A DNA stretch of 64,000 nt from Stictocephala bisonia (Eukaryota; Arthropoda; Insecta; Hemiptera; Membracidae). The stretch is from contig JAQJVL010000153.1 in NCBI GenBank assembly GCA_035578905.1, positions 1,659,498-1,723,497 of the forward strand, in the 5' to 3' direction. Positions 41,430 through 53,399 of the stretch are shown piece after piece. The notes beneath the pieces were generated by a model. The model was not told the origin of the DNA, searched no databases, and saw nothing but the letters and a program-made list of their open reading frames with translations. Position 1 is the stretch's first letter. Each line of letters opens with the position of its first letter. The position numbers were made by a program, and so were the translations under genes.

Positions 41430-41930
41430 ATATGAGATGCCGACACAACTTTGAGCGTATTTTAAGGCGAATATGAAACTAAATGAAAAATGGCTTTATT
41501 GGTTTAGTGTACAAATGGCAATGTTATTAAGTCCTAACCAACAAAAGATGGAGTATGAATATGGATGACCTGTGTTGTTACTAATTGAGTTTGACTGTTC
41601 CTCAGAAAGAGCCATTAATTAAATGTTGAATAGCAAGGGTTAAAGGACATACAGCTTTACGTGGTATCCAAACTGCTCAGTAATGGTCGGATTTTCAACT
41701 AATTGACAAACCTGATACTCAGCTCTTTTCCCTACACAACATTTGGATACTAACAACCACCCAACATGCACCCCAGATTTCTCTAGTTGTGTTCATGCCG
41801 ATAGCAACTATTGAACGGGTGCCATGTCGGTATGAAGAAGACCAAGCATAGAACCTATCGCCTACAATTTCCACATTTTGTGTCTAAGTAGCTGGGTTAT
41901 AGTACTGCACCACAGTGCCGATAAGCCAAA
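41430..41930 (+). repeat. Dispersed repeat inserted in the LINE remnant (inverse of 17772-18210)
   Basis: Starts TATGAGATGCCGACACAAC and shares several collinear blocks with the inverse of 17772-18210 (see that entry). Possibly a solo LINE 5' region. Confidence 0.65.
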
Positions 41931-42439
41931 CAATCTAATCAAAACTGTCCTAAACTTATCATTAACTATACATTTACAAACAATCTTATTCAGATAGCTA
42001 AATAATTGAACACTTATTTTACTCAGGCAGCAGAAGTTACATTACAACTAAATAATCAACAGCTAATTGACTACAGGCTAGAAGAGTATCAAAGCCCTTT
42101 AAACACTCCTTAAAACAATCATTTCATCTCAATCCCACAACATGGAAATAAGTAAATGAAGTAATACACAGCCTTACAAACAAACAATCCAGTGGCATAT
42201 ACGACTACTAATCAAAACTATAAAGCACTGTGAGAAAGATTTAACTCTCCCATTCTCCTAAGGGCATTTCCCAAACAAGCTAAAAGCCCTCAAGGTATAT
42301 CCCAAGCACATTTAAAAGGACCAAAAACTGACCCAAAAAATTATAGACCCATATCAATTTCACCTTTTTCAAAAATTATAAATAAAATAGGTTACTACAC
42401 AGTCAACATTACATTAGAAGCATCCTACCACTATTCTAT

Positions 42440-42640
42440 CATGTCACCACACCATTCTCTAACAAACAAGCCTAAGGCCGTCGAGCCATGTAGGTCCGTA
42501 CCTGCAGAGGGCAGTTCTAATGCAATTGCACCAGTTACTTCTTGCGCCCCTACTGAGATTCGAACCTTGCCCCATGAGATGACAACTTTAACCACTAAAC
42601 CACTGAGGCCCAACGCGGCATGGGTCAAAACCGGTTCAAT
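42440..42640 (-). repeat. tRNA-derived SINE
   Basis: On the - strand GGGCCTCAGTGGTTTAGTGG (A box within 42591-42612) and GGTTCGAATC (B box, complement of 42557-42566) at tRNA-like spacing, followed by a non-tRNA body (GTAACTGGTGCAATTGCATT). No acceptor stem pairing was seen. Confidence 0.7.
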
Positions 42641-42810
42641 ACAGCCAGAGCTCTTAGCGGGAGAATTTTGTACAGCGATGATTTAGTTCTTTTTGTTACT
42701 AGAGCTGATCATAATAGGTAGCTTTTTAGTAAAAATACTGTCTCAACAAATAAACTGATTGTTTGGTGCAATTATTCACTATTTAAACAAAGCTAAAAAA
42801 TAGGACGAGC

Positions 42811-44774
42811 ACTGATCGTAATTGTCGCCAATGGGTTAATGTCATGTATTAACTAAAACAAAATAAATAAAGTCACAATTCCAAAATTATTTTAATTTAT
42901 TTTAACAAAATATACAAAATTAAAGAGTATAATGGTGATAAACACAAAAATCCTTAAGAGTACTAATGGTAATGAAGTAAAAATATATAAATCAGAATTA
43001 ATTGATCATTTGAAGGCAACATTAATATTCTGGAAAGACTAAATAAATGGTGTTTTAGTTTCTTTTAAAAATACCAAACAATCCATAATTTTTTACAAAA
43101 TACCATCTCCACTTATTTAAAAATAAACATTTTTATAAAACTAGAAATACAAATAAAGCCAATCAGTAAAAAAATAAATCAGTCAAACATATACAATTTT
43201 TATATTAATAAAAATGTATTGCTTAAATATTAACATTCAATTTCATGCATTAAAGCATAATATAATTTTAAAACAAGAGTGACCATGGTATCAAATTTGT
43301 TCAGTAGTGTTAGTTCTTAATTTGAAATGCAAAGTACAGCAATACAATAGTTGTTGTCTGGAGAATTCCAACATTTACATTATTGTGAAGCCTCCAAAAG
43401 CATAATAAATATACAAATGATCTTAGAGAAATATTGTAATGTAGACATAAAGTACACTTAAACCTAATTAAATTGTAACACATATAGATAAATAACTAAA
43501 GGTTGTCTGATTTACTCTGGAGAGAGAAGGTAAGCAACCCAATATAACAGTTCCTTATTAAAATTAGTAATTTTAAGAATGTGCATGAAAACTTTGAAGC
43601 AGGTTTGGAATATATTTACAAATATAAATAACTCTAAAGGCACTCTTTAGTATGAACACATATTCTTCTAGTTAAATACAGGAACTTTTAAGGCAGTGTC
43701 TTTACTTACATCTAAACAGTTTGCATGAATATTATATTGTAACAAGTTTCAAAGTATAGAAGTGACCCTGTAATTTTCCACACTGTGCCTATTTGTTGTG
43801 CTTATTTCTACGTTTTATAATATATTCTAGAAATTCTTTAACCTTTTTTTAAACAATGTTAATCCCCTTATGGACATCTACTGTACTGAATGTATTTTAT
43901 ACTTTAATTGTTTGTTACCAACCAACTTTTTCACTCTATTTTGCCCGGTAAGGATTGAATCAAAACTTCTTTGTATACTAATTGCCCCTTCATACAGCAT
44001 AACAACAATAATTTAGTAACAGTTCTTGGAAGGCATGAACTGGGAAATTGCACCTATTTACAAAACGTGTTTGTTTTAAAAGAAATATTAAAAATGGAAT
44101 TGTCATGAAAATTACAAAATAATCATAAAAAAGCCCAGAAATATTGTTTCGCACAATCTTTCCAAGCGACTGAGACTCACAAACTTTATATACTGATTTA
44201 AAAAAAGATGATTTCAAAATAAATATTAATAATATAAGGGTAACTAGAAAGAAAATAATGATTTCGGCTGTGTTGCAGACTTATCATGCTTGCCTGTCAG
44301 ATTCCTTCTTTCCCTCACCTATGTGTTGAGTTGTTATTGCGCAAATTATTTTCCATTTTTTAAATGAAATTTTATCTTAAATTAAACCCTTAACTGAAAA
44401 ATTCACAGTAATTAAGTGTTACAATTTGCAAATTAATTTATCTACGATTGAATTTGTATCATAAAATATTATTGATCTGTGACTAAGATTATGAATATAG
44501 TATGATCATTTATTTAATAAGTAAGAAACGTTTGTCTATTGCTGATCAAAGCATGTAACAACAAATGATTACTGACTAGTGGCTATTTTGAGAAGAATTG
44601 AATCTACATTTGTGCCATACAAAACCAAAGAATCCAAGACTACATACAAACCAAGTCATAAATTAGATCTGCCCCATAAATTTCAAACTGAACAGGTTTT
44701 AAAAATTAAATAACTCTAAACTAAAAACAAGTCAAACATTTAAAAAATTGTCACTGAAAACAACTCAGACTAAG
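42811..44774. other. AT-rich non-coding region
   Basis: Long AT-rich stretch with no recognisable coding sequence; may include 3' UTR or downstream sequence of the - strand gene ending at 47847, or simply intergenic DNA. Confidence 0.45.
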
Positions 44775-46430
44775 GGAGTGAAGACATAAACTGGCAAACA
44801 CTTGTTTTGGTGAGAATGTCTATAGGTTGCTTAGAGCAGTTAACATAAACTGGCATACAGTTGTTTTGGTGAGAATGTATACAGGTTGCTTAGGGCACAA
44901 TCAACATAAACTGGCATGCAGTCGTTTTGATGAGAATGTATACAGGTTGCTTAGGGCACAATCAACATAAACTGGCATACAGTTGTTTTGGTGAGAATGT
45001 ATACAGGTTGTTTAGGGCACAATCAACATAAACTGGCATGCAGTCATTTTGATGAGAATGTATACAGGTTGCTTAGGGCACAATCAACATAAACTGGCAT
45101 TCAGTCGTTTTGGTGAGAATGTCTATAGGTTGCTTAGGGCACAATCAACATAAACTGGCATGCGGTCATTTTGATGAGAATGTATACAGGTTGCTTAGGG
45201 CACAATCAACATAAACCGGCATACAGTTGTTTTGGTGAGAATGTCTATAGGTTGCTTAGGACACAATCAACATAAACTGGCATACAGTTGTTTTGGTGAG
45301 AATGTATACAGGTTGTTTAGGGCACAATCAACATAAACTGGCATGCAATCGTTTTGATGAGAATGTATACAGGTTGCTTAGGGCACAATCAACATAAACT
45401 GGCATACAGTTGTTTTGGTGAGAATGTATACAGGTTGCTCAGGGCACAATCAACATAAACTGGCATACAGTTGTTTCGGTGAGAATGTATACAGGTTGCT
45501 TAGGACACAATCAACAAACTGGCATACAGTTGTTTTGGTGAGAATGTATACAGGTTGTTTAAGGGCACAATCAACATAAACTGGCATGCAGTCGTTTTGA
45601 TGAGAATGTATACAGGTTGCTTAGGGCACAATCAACATAAACTGGCATACAGTTGTTTCGGTGAGAATGTATACAGGTTGTTTAGGGCACAATCAACATA
45701 AACTGGCATATAGTTGTTTTGGAGAATGTATACAGGTTGCTTAGGGCACAATCAACAAACTGGCATACAGTTGTTTTGGTGAGAATGTATACAGGTTGCT
45801 TAGGGCACAATCAACATAAACTGGCATGCAGTCGTTTTGATAAGAATGTTGTTCAATACGCAATTAACATAAACTGGCATAAAGTCATTGTGGTGAAAAT
45901 GTCTATAAGTTGCTCAGTGCGCAACTAAATAAACTGGCAAACACTCATTTTGGTGTGAATGTCTATAGATGCTAAAACTGGCATGTAATTGTTTTGGTGA
46001 GAATGTCTACAAGTTGCTCAGGGGACAATTAAAATAAACTGGCATACACTCGTTTTGGTGAGAATGTCTATGGTTTGCTTAGTTCGCAATTAACATAAAC
46101 TGGCATGGAGTCGTTTTGGTGAGAATGTCTATAGGTTGTTCATGCGCAATTACATAAACTGGCATAAAGTCATTTTGGTGAGAATGTCTATAGGTTGCTC
46201 AGTGCGCAATTAAAATAAACTGACATATAGAAGTTTTGGTAAAAATGTCTTTAGGTTGTTCAGTGTGCAGTCAACATAAAATGGCATAAAGTCGTTTTGG
46301 TGATTAAAATAAACTGGCATGCAGTTGTTTTGGTGAGAATGTCTATAGGTTGTTCAGTGCGCAATTAGAATAAACTGTTCCACATTAGTTTTGGTGACAA
46401 TGTCTAAGGGTTGCTTATTGTGTAATTAAT
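44775..46430. repeat. Tandem array of about 27 units of 61 bp
   Basis: Unit core ATCAACATAAACTGGCATAC, AGTTGTTTTGGTGAGAATGT, ATACAGGTTGCTTAGGGCAC. Two variants alternate: A (GGCATACAGTTGTTTTGGTG) and B (GGCATGCAGTCGTTTTGATG). Units in the middle (about 44.83-45.84 kb) are highly similar; those after 45.84 kb are divergent and sometimes truncated. Short open frames across it are by-products. Confidence 0.97.
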
Positions 46431-47846
46431 CTTTATTTATCAATGGCTTTCTTACAAAAGTAATACAGAAATTATTCAAGCTCCCAATAAAATTAAAAAA
46501 ATATCTAACAGTTAAAGGAACTAAGTACTTGTTCAAGTAAAGTCATTACAAAAAACAGGATTGCAATATAAGCCAATTTTACATGAAAAATACACAATTA
46601 AATAACAACTTTGTACTTTCAATTAACAAAACTATATACAAAAATTACATTACAATAATAACAATGAATTATAATATCACTGAAATAGTATTTTAATTTA
46701 CTAATAGTAACAGCACAGTTATATTTAAACTAAAATATATTTGTTGCTAAATGATACCATACAAGATCCTTTAAATTACTTTGATAGTAAATAAAAAATG
46801 TAAAAATCAATTTCAAGCTTAACAATGCTTTAATATCATAAAATAAATTAATACAGGGCAAACAAGTGTTTAATAGAAAAAAAGAAGATATAATATTATG
46901 TAAACAAAACTGAATAAAAACTCTAAGTAAAAATGTGCATAAAAAAGAATACAAACAAGTAAAAAATATTTACGTGCATTTGGAACCAACATCAGGAAAA
47001 GGGTGACTGGAAACAATAGGACTATCGCTGGGCATCTTAGAAATAACTGAATATTAGAGGTTATTTTGAATTACTTAACAAAATATTTTTATTAGTAAAA
47101 AAAGAGCAAAGAATTTGATCTTATACTTAATTGGTAAGGAAATAAATCTTAGTAAAGGTGAACAGAATCAGCCATAGCTGCTTGTATTTAATGTAGTATT
47201 TTATTGTCTGCTGAAATAAACTAAGATGCTTAAAATTCATTTCAATTTTATAGTCCTACATGCATATAAACAAATATATATTGAGGTAATGAATCTAACA
47301 TTGAGCTTAAGACATAAGATGACTAATGACAGTGGTTGAGTTTATTGATGAAATAAATAAAGCTACCAAATGGAATTTTACTTTTTTTTTAAGAAGCAAT
47401 TTAATAAAGTTTTGAAATTAAAGACTTTTTATTGATCTGATTCATAGTATTTCAAAGTATACTCTATGCAAATATTCAAGAGCTTGGGGTATTGAAAGAT
47501 TGAGCAAAGTTAGGAAAAGATTACTCTACTGCTATATAAACTTATTCTTGAACAGCTAACCCACATTGGCAATAACTTCATGTAAAACTCTCATTTACCA
47601 AATGAAACGTATGTCAGAAGAATTATAATTATTTAGCAAAAAAATATATATGAGATGAACAAATCAGTACCCTTTTTAATATATTGCACATATTTTTACC
47701 TCTTCAATTGATTAGATTATTAATGATAAATCATTCATTTACTGAGTACTTATTCTAAATATTACCAATGGCACAAAAACAGTATAATTCTACAACCTTA
47801 ATAATAGAATTAACATTAGTTTGTACAATTATCACATACAGAATTA
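46431..47846. other. AT-rich non-coding region, possible 3' UTR
   Basis: No coding similarity. It lies directly downstream (on the - strand) of the terminal exon at 47847-47984 and so may include its 3' UTR. Confidence 0.4.
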
Positions 47847-47984
47847 TTAAGATCTGAAAACTGTTTCATCGTCCTCTAGTCTTGGCCTCTTCAGAGGTCT
47901 TGTCAACTCCAAATACAGATTCTCATCACTACAAGTAACTGGGTTCATCATTAGGCGGTTTACTTTTAATTTCATTTCATTATC
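47847..47984 (-). CDS. Terminal coding exon of an unrecognised gene
   Basis: On the - strand, GATTTTTTCCAG acceptor then 45 codons and TAA: DNEMKLKVNRLMMNPVTCSD, then ENLYLELTRPLKRPRLEDDE and TVFRS. The RPLKRPRLED segment looks like a basic nuclear localisation motif followed by acidic residues, as at the C-terminus of a nuclear protein. Codon-sized composition, a good polypyrimidine acceptor and higher complexity than the surroundings support a real exon. No preceding exon was recognised within the window; the intervening region is LINE and DNA-element debris, so the intron must be long. I cannot name the gene. Confidence 0.6.
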   Translation of the reverse strand, partial: DNEMKLKVNRLMMNPVTCSDENLYLELTRPLKRPRLEDDETVFRS

Positions 47985-48079
47985 CTGGAAAAAATCAAAA
48001 CAAATATACTATTATGATACAAATATACTATTATTACAAACAAGACATGGCATATTTAATAGCACCCCCACACTTCTTT

Positions 48080-49050
48080 TTCTCTTTTCTTTCTGTTTAA
48101 AGAAAAGAAATGTACCAGAAGATTTGATTAAGAAAATACAGATGTTATATGAAAAATGTTATAGTTGTGTTCTGATTGGAAGTGGAAGATCTGAGAGGTT
48201 TGAAACAACAGGTGTGCAGCAGGGAAGCTCCTTATCACCATTGCTTTTTATAACTGTTATGGATGATATTATTAAATCAGCTAAAGGAGAATGACAGTAT
48301 ACATAGGCAATGGCATTTGCAGACGACATAATGATTTGGAGTGAGCCTGAAGATGAAGTACAAAGCAAATTAAATACTTGGAAGCAAAAATTTGATAGCT
48401 ATAAACTGAAAATAAGCCAGCCTAAAACAGTACAACTGATTTTATGTTGAAGAGGTAATACTACAAACATAATGTTAAATGGAGTTAATATTCAGTAACT
48501 GAGTTTAATTACTTAGGAAGTATAGTTACCAATAAAAATATACATAGGCAAGAGATACTAAATAGGACCAAAAAGGCAGCTGACTTTTATAATATGGTAC
48601 GTAACTCACTATGGGATAGGGGACTAAGAAAAAGTTAAAGATATCCAAATCGCTAAGAAATCCAAAAAGACCCATTACAATGCCTATTGCATTGCCCTTT
48701 GAACGTATGTGATTGAGATGTGTGCACGTTAAATAAAAGCGACAAAAGTAAGATTCAGGCCACAGAAATGAAGTTTATATGAATTATAAACCAATACACA
48801 AGGTTAGATAGAATAAGAAATCAAATAAGTAGAGAAGAAGCAATCAGCTTTGTTGAAAAGGATAGGAATAAGCTAAGATGGTAGGGACATTTAATGAGGA
48901 TGGAAAGGACAAGAACGGCAAGAAAATGCTTTGAGAACCTAGGGACACAACCAATAGGAAGGCCAAGAAAAAGATGGTTGGATTCAATCACAGTAGAAGT
49001 AGAAGGAAGAGAAGCTAACTGGGAAGAAATACATGTGATACAGTGGTATC
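48080..49050 (+). pseudogene. LINE reverse transcriptase remnant
   Basis: + strand translation gives PEDLIKKIQMLYEKCYSCVL, FETTGVQQGSSLSPLLFITV, AMAFADDIMIWSEPEDEVQ (F/YADD box), LKISQPKTVQLI and, after several breaks, GRNIYVIQ-like tail with RMERTRTARKCFENLG and QPIGRPRKRWLDSI (RTE/R1-type C-terminal RPRKRW.D motif). Stops throughout. Confidence 0.85.
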
Positions 49051-49054
49051 CAGA

Positions 49055-50060
49055 CAGGACCACTGACAGGGTGTCTACAAACCTGCGTCTGTTTGCCGAT
49101 GATACCTCCATTACTGTAGCAAATAAACTGTAGATCAACTAGATATCAACGCCTTCATAAAAGGAAATTCTCTTGTTCAGTGGATGGTCCATAACTCTTT
49201 GTTTGTAAATGAAGCCAAGTCAAAGAAAATTAACTTTTTGAAATCAGGTTCTGTTGCTTAAAAAATAAACCATCTACTCTTGGAAGACACAGTCATTGAA
49301 TTCTGTGCCAATGTTAGTTTTCTGTGAATAGTTTTCGATACTGAACTTAAATTCCAAGAGGATATTATTTAAGTATCAAAAAATTAAATAGTTTTCTATA
49401 CCTCCTTCGCAGACTATCTTTTTATTCCAACAGTAGAATTTTGCTTCTTGCTTATCATGGTTGTTTCATACCTCACCTGACCTATGGTATACGTATTTGG
49501 GGTTATGAAAGCTCTCACACGAAAGAAATTGTTTTGTTATTAAAAAAAAGCAATAAAAAAAAAAAAGCAAAAAAAGCACATTCTGGGAATGTGAAATGCA
49601 TTAACTTGCAGAGGCATCTTTCGAGCGAACCATCTGTTAACATTCCCTAGCATTTATATCTATGAATCTTTAGTATTTTTAAAGAAAAATTTCAATCTTT
49701 TCCTTTGCCCTTACAAACCGACCATATGCTTAGAAGCACACAGTCACAATCATTAGCTATTCCAGGTCATTAATCTACTAATTTTGAAAAACAGATTTAT
49801 TATTCATCTATCGAGTTATTTAACAAACTGCCAACAACATTAAAGGGAGAACTTAATTTTCTTAAATTTAAAAAGAATCAAGGCATTTCTCATTTATAAA
49901 GAATATTACAGTATTGTGGAATATTTTAATGATAAAATATAGTTTTGTCACCAGTATAATGCCTATCTAGTTTTTAATTATTTAACGGATATATAATCTC
50001 ATTTATTACAAGTTAATGTAATGACGTTTGTTAGGCAACTATATTATTGTTCATAAAAAT
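49055..50060 (+). pseudogene. Second LINE remnant, RT thumb and 3' end
   Basis: Joined abruptly to the previous one: VSTNLRLFADDTSITV (RT box), then NSLFVNEAKSKKINF, VIEFCANVSFL, YTSFADYLF, LLLAYHGCFIPHLTYGIRIW, EIVLLLKK and, later, IELFNKLPTTLKGELNFLKF. This is the Jockey/CR1 C-terminal pattern and belongs to a different element from 48.1-49.0 kb. Multiple frameshifts. Confidence 0.85.
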
Positions 50061-50900
50061 AAAGAAATCTGATTTGATTTGGACGAGATGGAGAGGGACT
50101 GTTAACCACACCTCGGAAACTGGAGTTGAAAATGGATAATAATAAATTGCATATGTATTAAACTCTTTTAAAACATTAAATGGCAGGCCTCTACCTATAA
50201 ATATTAATAATTTAAACCTATATAAATATTAAAAATAATAAATGGTTACTAGAAAGTAAATAATGATTTCGACTAATTTTTGCACAATGTGTCGATACAA
50301 AAATTGACTTGTTAGTGACTAATTTTTTAAAATGCATTGACCTAATCAATTTAGTTGGTTTCAATCTTACACTCGGATTCCTACATGTATTTTTAAATTA
50401 AACATTTAAAAAAAATCATGTATTTGACTTTTGTTTTAAAAGTAGCATCCTTAAATAAAAAAAATATTTAAACTTGAAGATAAAACCAATAAATACCAGA
50501 TTTTTTTTATTATATTTTAAAAATTGGTAACCATGCTGTTTCCAGTCACCTCCTAGTAATTAACATTTTGAAAGATCAGAATTTGTTAGTCTTCAATAAA
50601 TATTTTGAAATGTTCAGTTTAATATTAAAATGTTGCTTGCCAAAGTTCATTAAATGATTATTTATTCACTTGGCTCATGCCAAAACATTCAAACTCCAAA
50701 GCATCTCACTTCCAATGAAGAATTGAACTAGCGTCATCCAACCAATGGATTTGTCTATCTTTCACTATGTTGTTCTAAAGATACCAGTTCGTCATTATTA
50801 ACAATGTAACTATTAATTGTTATAACAATATTATCAATACCAACGAACATAGTTAATGTTATGCGCAACTTGTTATTTCATTTTGAACTAGTGAGTTAGT
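50061..50900. other. AT-rich non-coding region
   Basis: No recognisable feature. Confidence 0.5.
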
Positions 50901-50902
50901 TC

Positions 50903-52325
50903 TAGGGATGGGTTGATCCCTAAAATCGGTTCTCGGTTCTTTCGGTTTTTGACAAAAGAACCGGAACCGATAGGATAATCTCGGTTCTGCAAAAACCGTA
51001 AATGGGGAGATAGCGTTTATATCAAAAATGTTTAAGGTGTGAAAAGTGCTGATAAACAGAACAATTAAGTCAATATCCGGTCACGAGACAAACAATATAT
51101 CTTTGTCAGAAAATATCTGTCCTAGAAGGCCACTTCCTTATCAGTACGTGATTTGGCCACGAGATAAAGAAAATATTCGCCCATAATCTGGCCACATCTT
51201 TATCAGCAGATGAAAAGAAAGATAACATTAATGAATAGGAATTCACACGCAAAGGCAGTGAATTAAAGCCATTCTGTTTTGTTGAAGAGTCCAGTCTTTC
51301 TTTCCCTGATTGTTTATTGACCCTTTCTATCTTACACTTCCTGCCTGATAGAAAACACGTGTGGAAACATTCCATTCTGTTTACAAAAACTCATCTAACA
51401 TTCTGAAATTAATTATCTTCTAGTTTTATTGTGTATTTTGAAAAATAAAAGGTTTTTATAATGAACTTAAGATATTAGAGTTTATTTATTTAAACTTGTT
51501 TTTAATAATGAAAAACAATGCATACAAAACCTAGGGAATTGGATTGAAAAATAATTTTTAAAGATTAATATTGTGTCAAAACTAAACAAAATGAGTCTTT
51601 AGCATTTTTATTTTAAAATAGTTAAATTTTATATTATTTTTTTCTTTTTACAAAGTCTTAAAGGATTAATGTTTTAAATTGCATTGACTTAAAATTTACT
51701 GACCCAAAATAGTTTTTATTTCTTAAATTTAAAACAAAATATATACTTTAATTTCAATAAACATTTACGCTATTATTGGCTGTCTAGATTTTTATTTTTT
51801 TTATTAGCTGTTTATTTTTGACATACTACAATTACATCAACCTCTTAAATTTAGTAGTGTTAATTTTCATCAATTGTTATGATTTGTTTTTTAATAAGTT
51901 TTATTATACTAAACGAGACCTAAAATGGCAAGTTATTTTTTAATTTATTTTTCTTACAAGTTTTGTAATTTCCTCAAAGTAAATTTCAATTGCATACTAA
52001 TTTGAGCATTATATTCCATTTAGCTAAATTATATAAATTTTTAAATTTAAAGTAAATACTTTCTTTCTGAAAAAAAATGTAAACAATCATAACCTGAGAA
52101 TAAATAAAATGTTACCAATTCCCTTTATAGATTTTAGAGTGTATTACACTTCATATTGGAGAAATCGCCAAAATACTATGCATTGTTTTTACTAACTGAT
52201 TCCACATAATTTGTTGATTCACTGGTGTAAAGGTATTAGAAAAATTTTCTGAGACTTTCTCAAAAAGTACTCAGAACCGGGAACTGATTTCAGTAAAGAA
52301 CCGAACCGGAACCGACCCATCACGA
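50903..52325. mobile_element. hAT-like non-autonomous element, 1.4 kb
   Basis: Left end TAGGGATGGGTTGATCCC, right end GAACCGACCCATCACGA; near-identical 8-bp flanks GTTAGTTC and GTTAGGTC. Subterminal TCGGTTCT/GAACCGG motifs are in inverse orientation at the two ends. The centre is AT-rich; an 89-codon open frame at 51106-51375 (- strand) has no recognisable similarity. Confidence 0.75.
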
Positions 52326-52646
52326 GTTAGGTCATTTACATAGTTCATTACAGAGAACAAGAAGGTAGTGAAAGAATCTTGCAAATGATCTACCTTTCAA
52401 CCTCTAAGATTAAATTGCTTTAATTAATTCAAACTGTGATTACTGTTCAGAGTATAACAAACAACTCAATAGGATCATGTAGAATTACTAGTTGAGTATA
52501 GTATGAAAGGTCGAGCCTCTTACAAAAGGAACAAATTTGGAATTAGGAAGAAGGTTAACAAAACACACGAGTCAAGTTATGTTAGTTAATTATGGCAGTG
52601 GACGCATTGTGGCAAAGCGAATAGCAATAACAAAACGCACTATGTC

Positions 52647-52697
52647 TGCGCATGCGCACAAGACATCATGTTTTATGTTGCCAAGGCAACAGCCAAT
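52647..52697. promoter_or_regulatory. NRF1-type palindrome, X-box and CCAAT cluster
   Basis: TGCGCATGCGCA (52647-52658, perfect NRF1-type palindrome), GTTGCCAAGGCAAC (52677-52690, perfect RFX X-box-type palindrome) and CCAAT (52693-52697) lie within 51 bp. This looks like a core promoter, but no exon beside it was recognised. A looser version occurs at 63.78-63.85 kb. Confidence 0.4.
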
Positions 52698-53399
52698 CGT
52701 GATGAACTTATCATACACATTTCTTGAATCCACAGGGTGTCTACTAATCTTAAGGAATTAAATTCAAAGAATTTTCCAGGGTTTTCACGGAATTTTACAG
52801 GTTTTATAATAAAATCGTTGCGGAATTTTCAGAAATTCAGTAAAGATACTAGAAAACTGCATAATTTATAATAATATATTTGTTATAATATAATTAAATA
52901 TTAATGGTAATGCATAGAGGATTGTAATTTTTAACATAAATGTTGCCACAAAATTAAAATGAAAACTTGTGATGGATTCAAACAAAAGGTAAAACAAAGC
53001 AACAATATCAAGAGAAAAAAAATTATTTTACACTTTTTAATATTTATGCTTTGTTAACGTAATCTCATTTCAGTTTGATTGGAATATAAATTTAATTGTG
53101 TTTTAACATCTTGGCAGCGCCTAATTGGTTATATTAATTTCACCCAGTTAACTTTTTTTATATTTAGTAGAAGTTCATTTTCTTGTACCCCATTCTAGGA
53201 TCTATGTTAAAATGTAGATAATTATTAATGTAGATAAGTTTATTAGTTTAAGAACGTAGTTTTATAACATGTTTGTTTAGATGTAATTTAGTTTTTAGCA
53301 CTTGAAAAATACTTGGGTTTTACCAAATCGAAACGTTGTGATTGGTAATGATCACGTAAGGATGGCAAATGTCCAACAACCTTTGTCTTCCCCATTATA

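Larger units (their letters stand above)
40560..42810 (+). pseudogene. LINE ORF2 remnant (endonuclease to RT) with two later insertions
   Basis: On the + strand: ILTGDINIHRLRPNNPG (40745), FLIDTSKSIDFTCSNIPDHD (40855), SSDHKAQICIL (40940), GRKNFNPLKSLP (41020), AVWNLINAE (41385), then PKNYRPISISPFSKIINKIG (42335, RT start) and YSDDLVLFVTRADHN (42680, Y.DD box). A dispersed repeat (about 41430-41960) and a SINE (about 42440-42640) interrupt it. No long frame remains. Confidence 0.75.

Noticed and set aside
42440..42640. tRNA gene
   Set aside because: A and B boxes are present but no acceptor-stem pairing or anticodon loop could be drawn, and the sequence extends into a SINE body.
44775..46430. 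CRISPR-like look of regularly repeated sequence
   Set aside because: Units are contiguous, with no unique spacers between repeats, in a eukaryotic genome; it is a tandem minisatellite.
48894..49133. 79-codon + strand frame as one protein
   Set aside because: It spans the junction of two unrelated LINE remnants.
51106..51375. - strand frame of 89 codons as a possible exon of the gene ending at 47847
   Set aside because: No recognisable similarity and it lies within a hAT-like element bounded by target duplications.
52537..52761. 74-codon + strand frame over the NRF1/X-box cluster
   Set aside because: No similarity, and it runs into the end of a DNA element.
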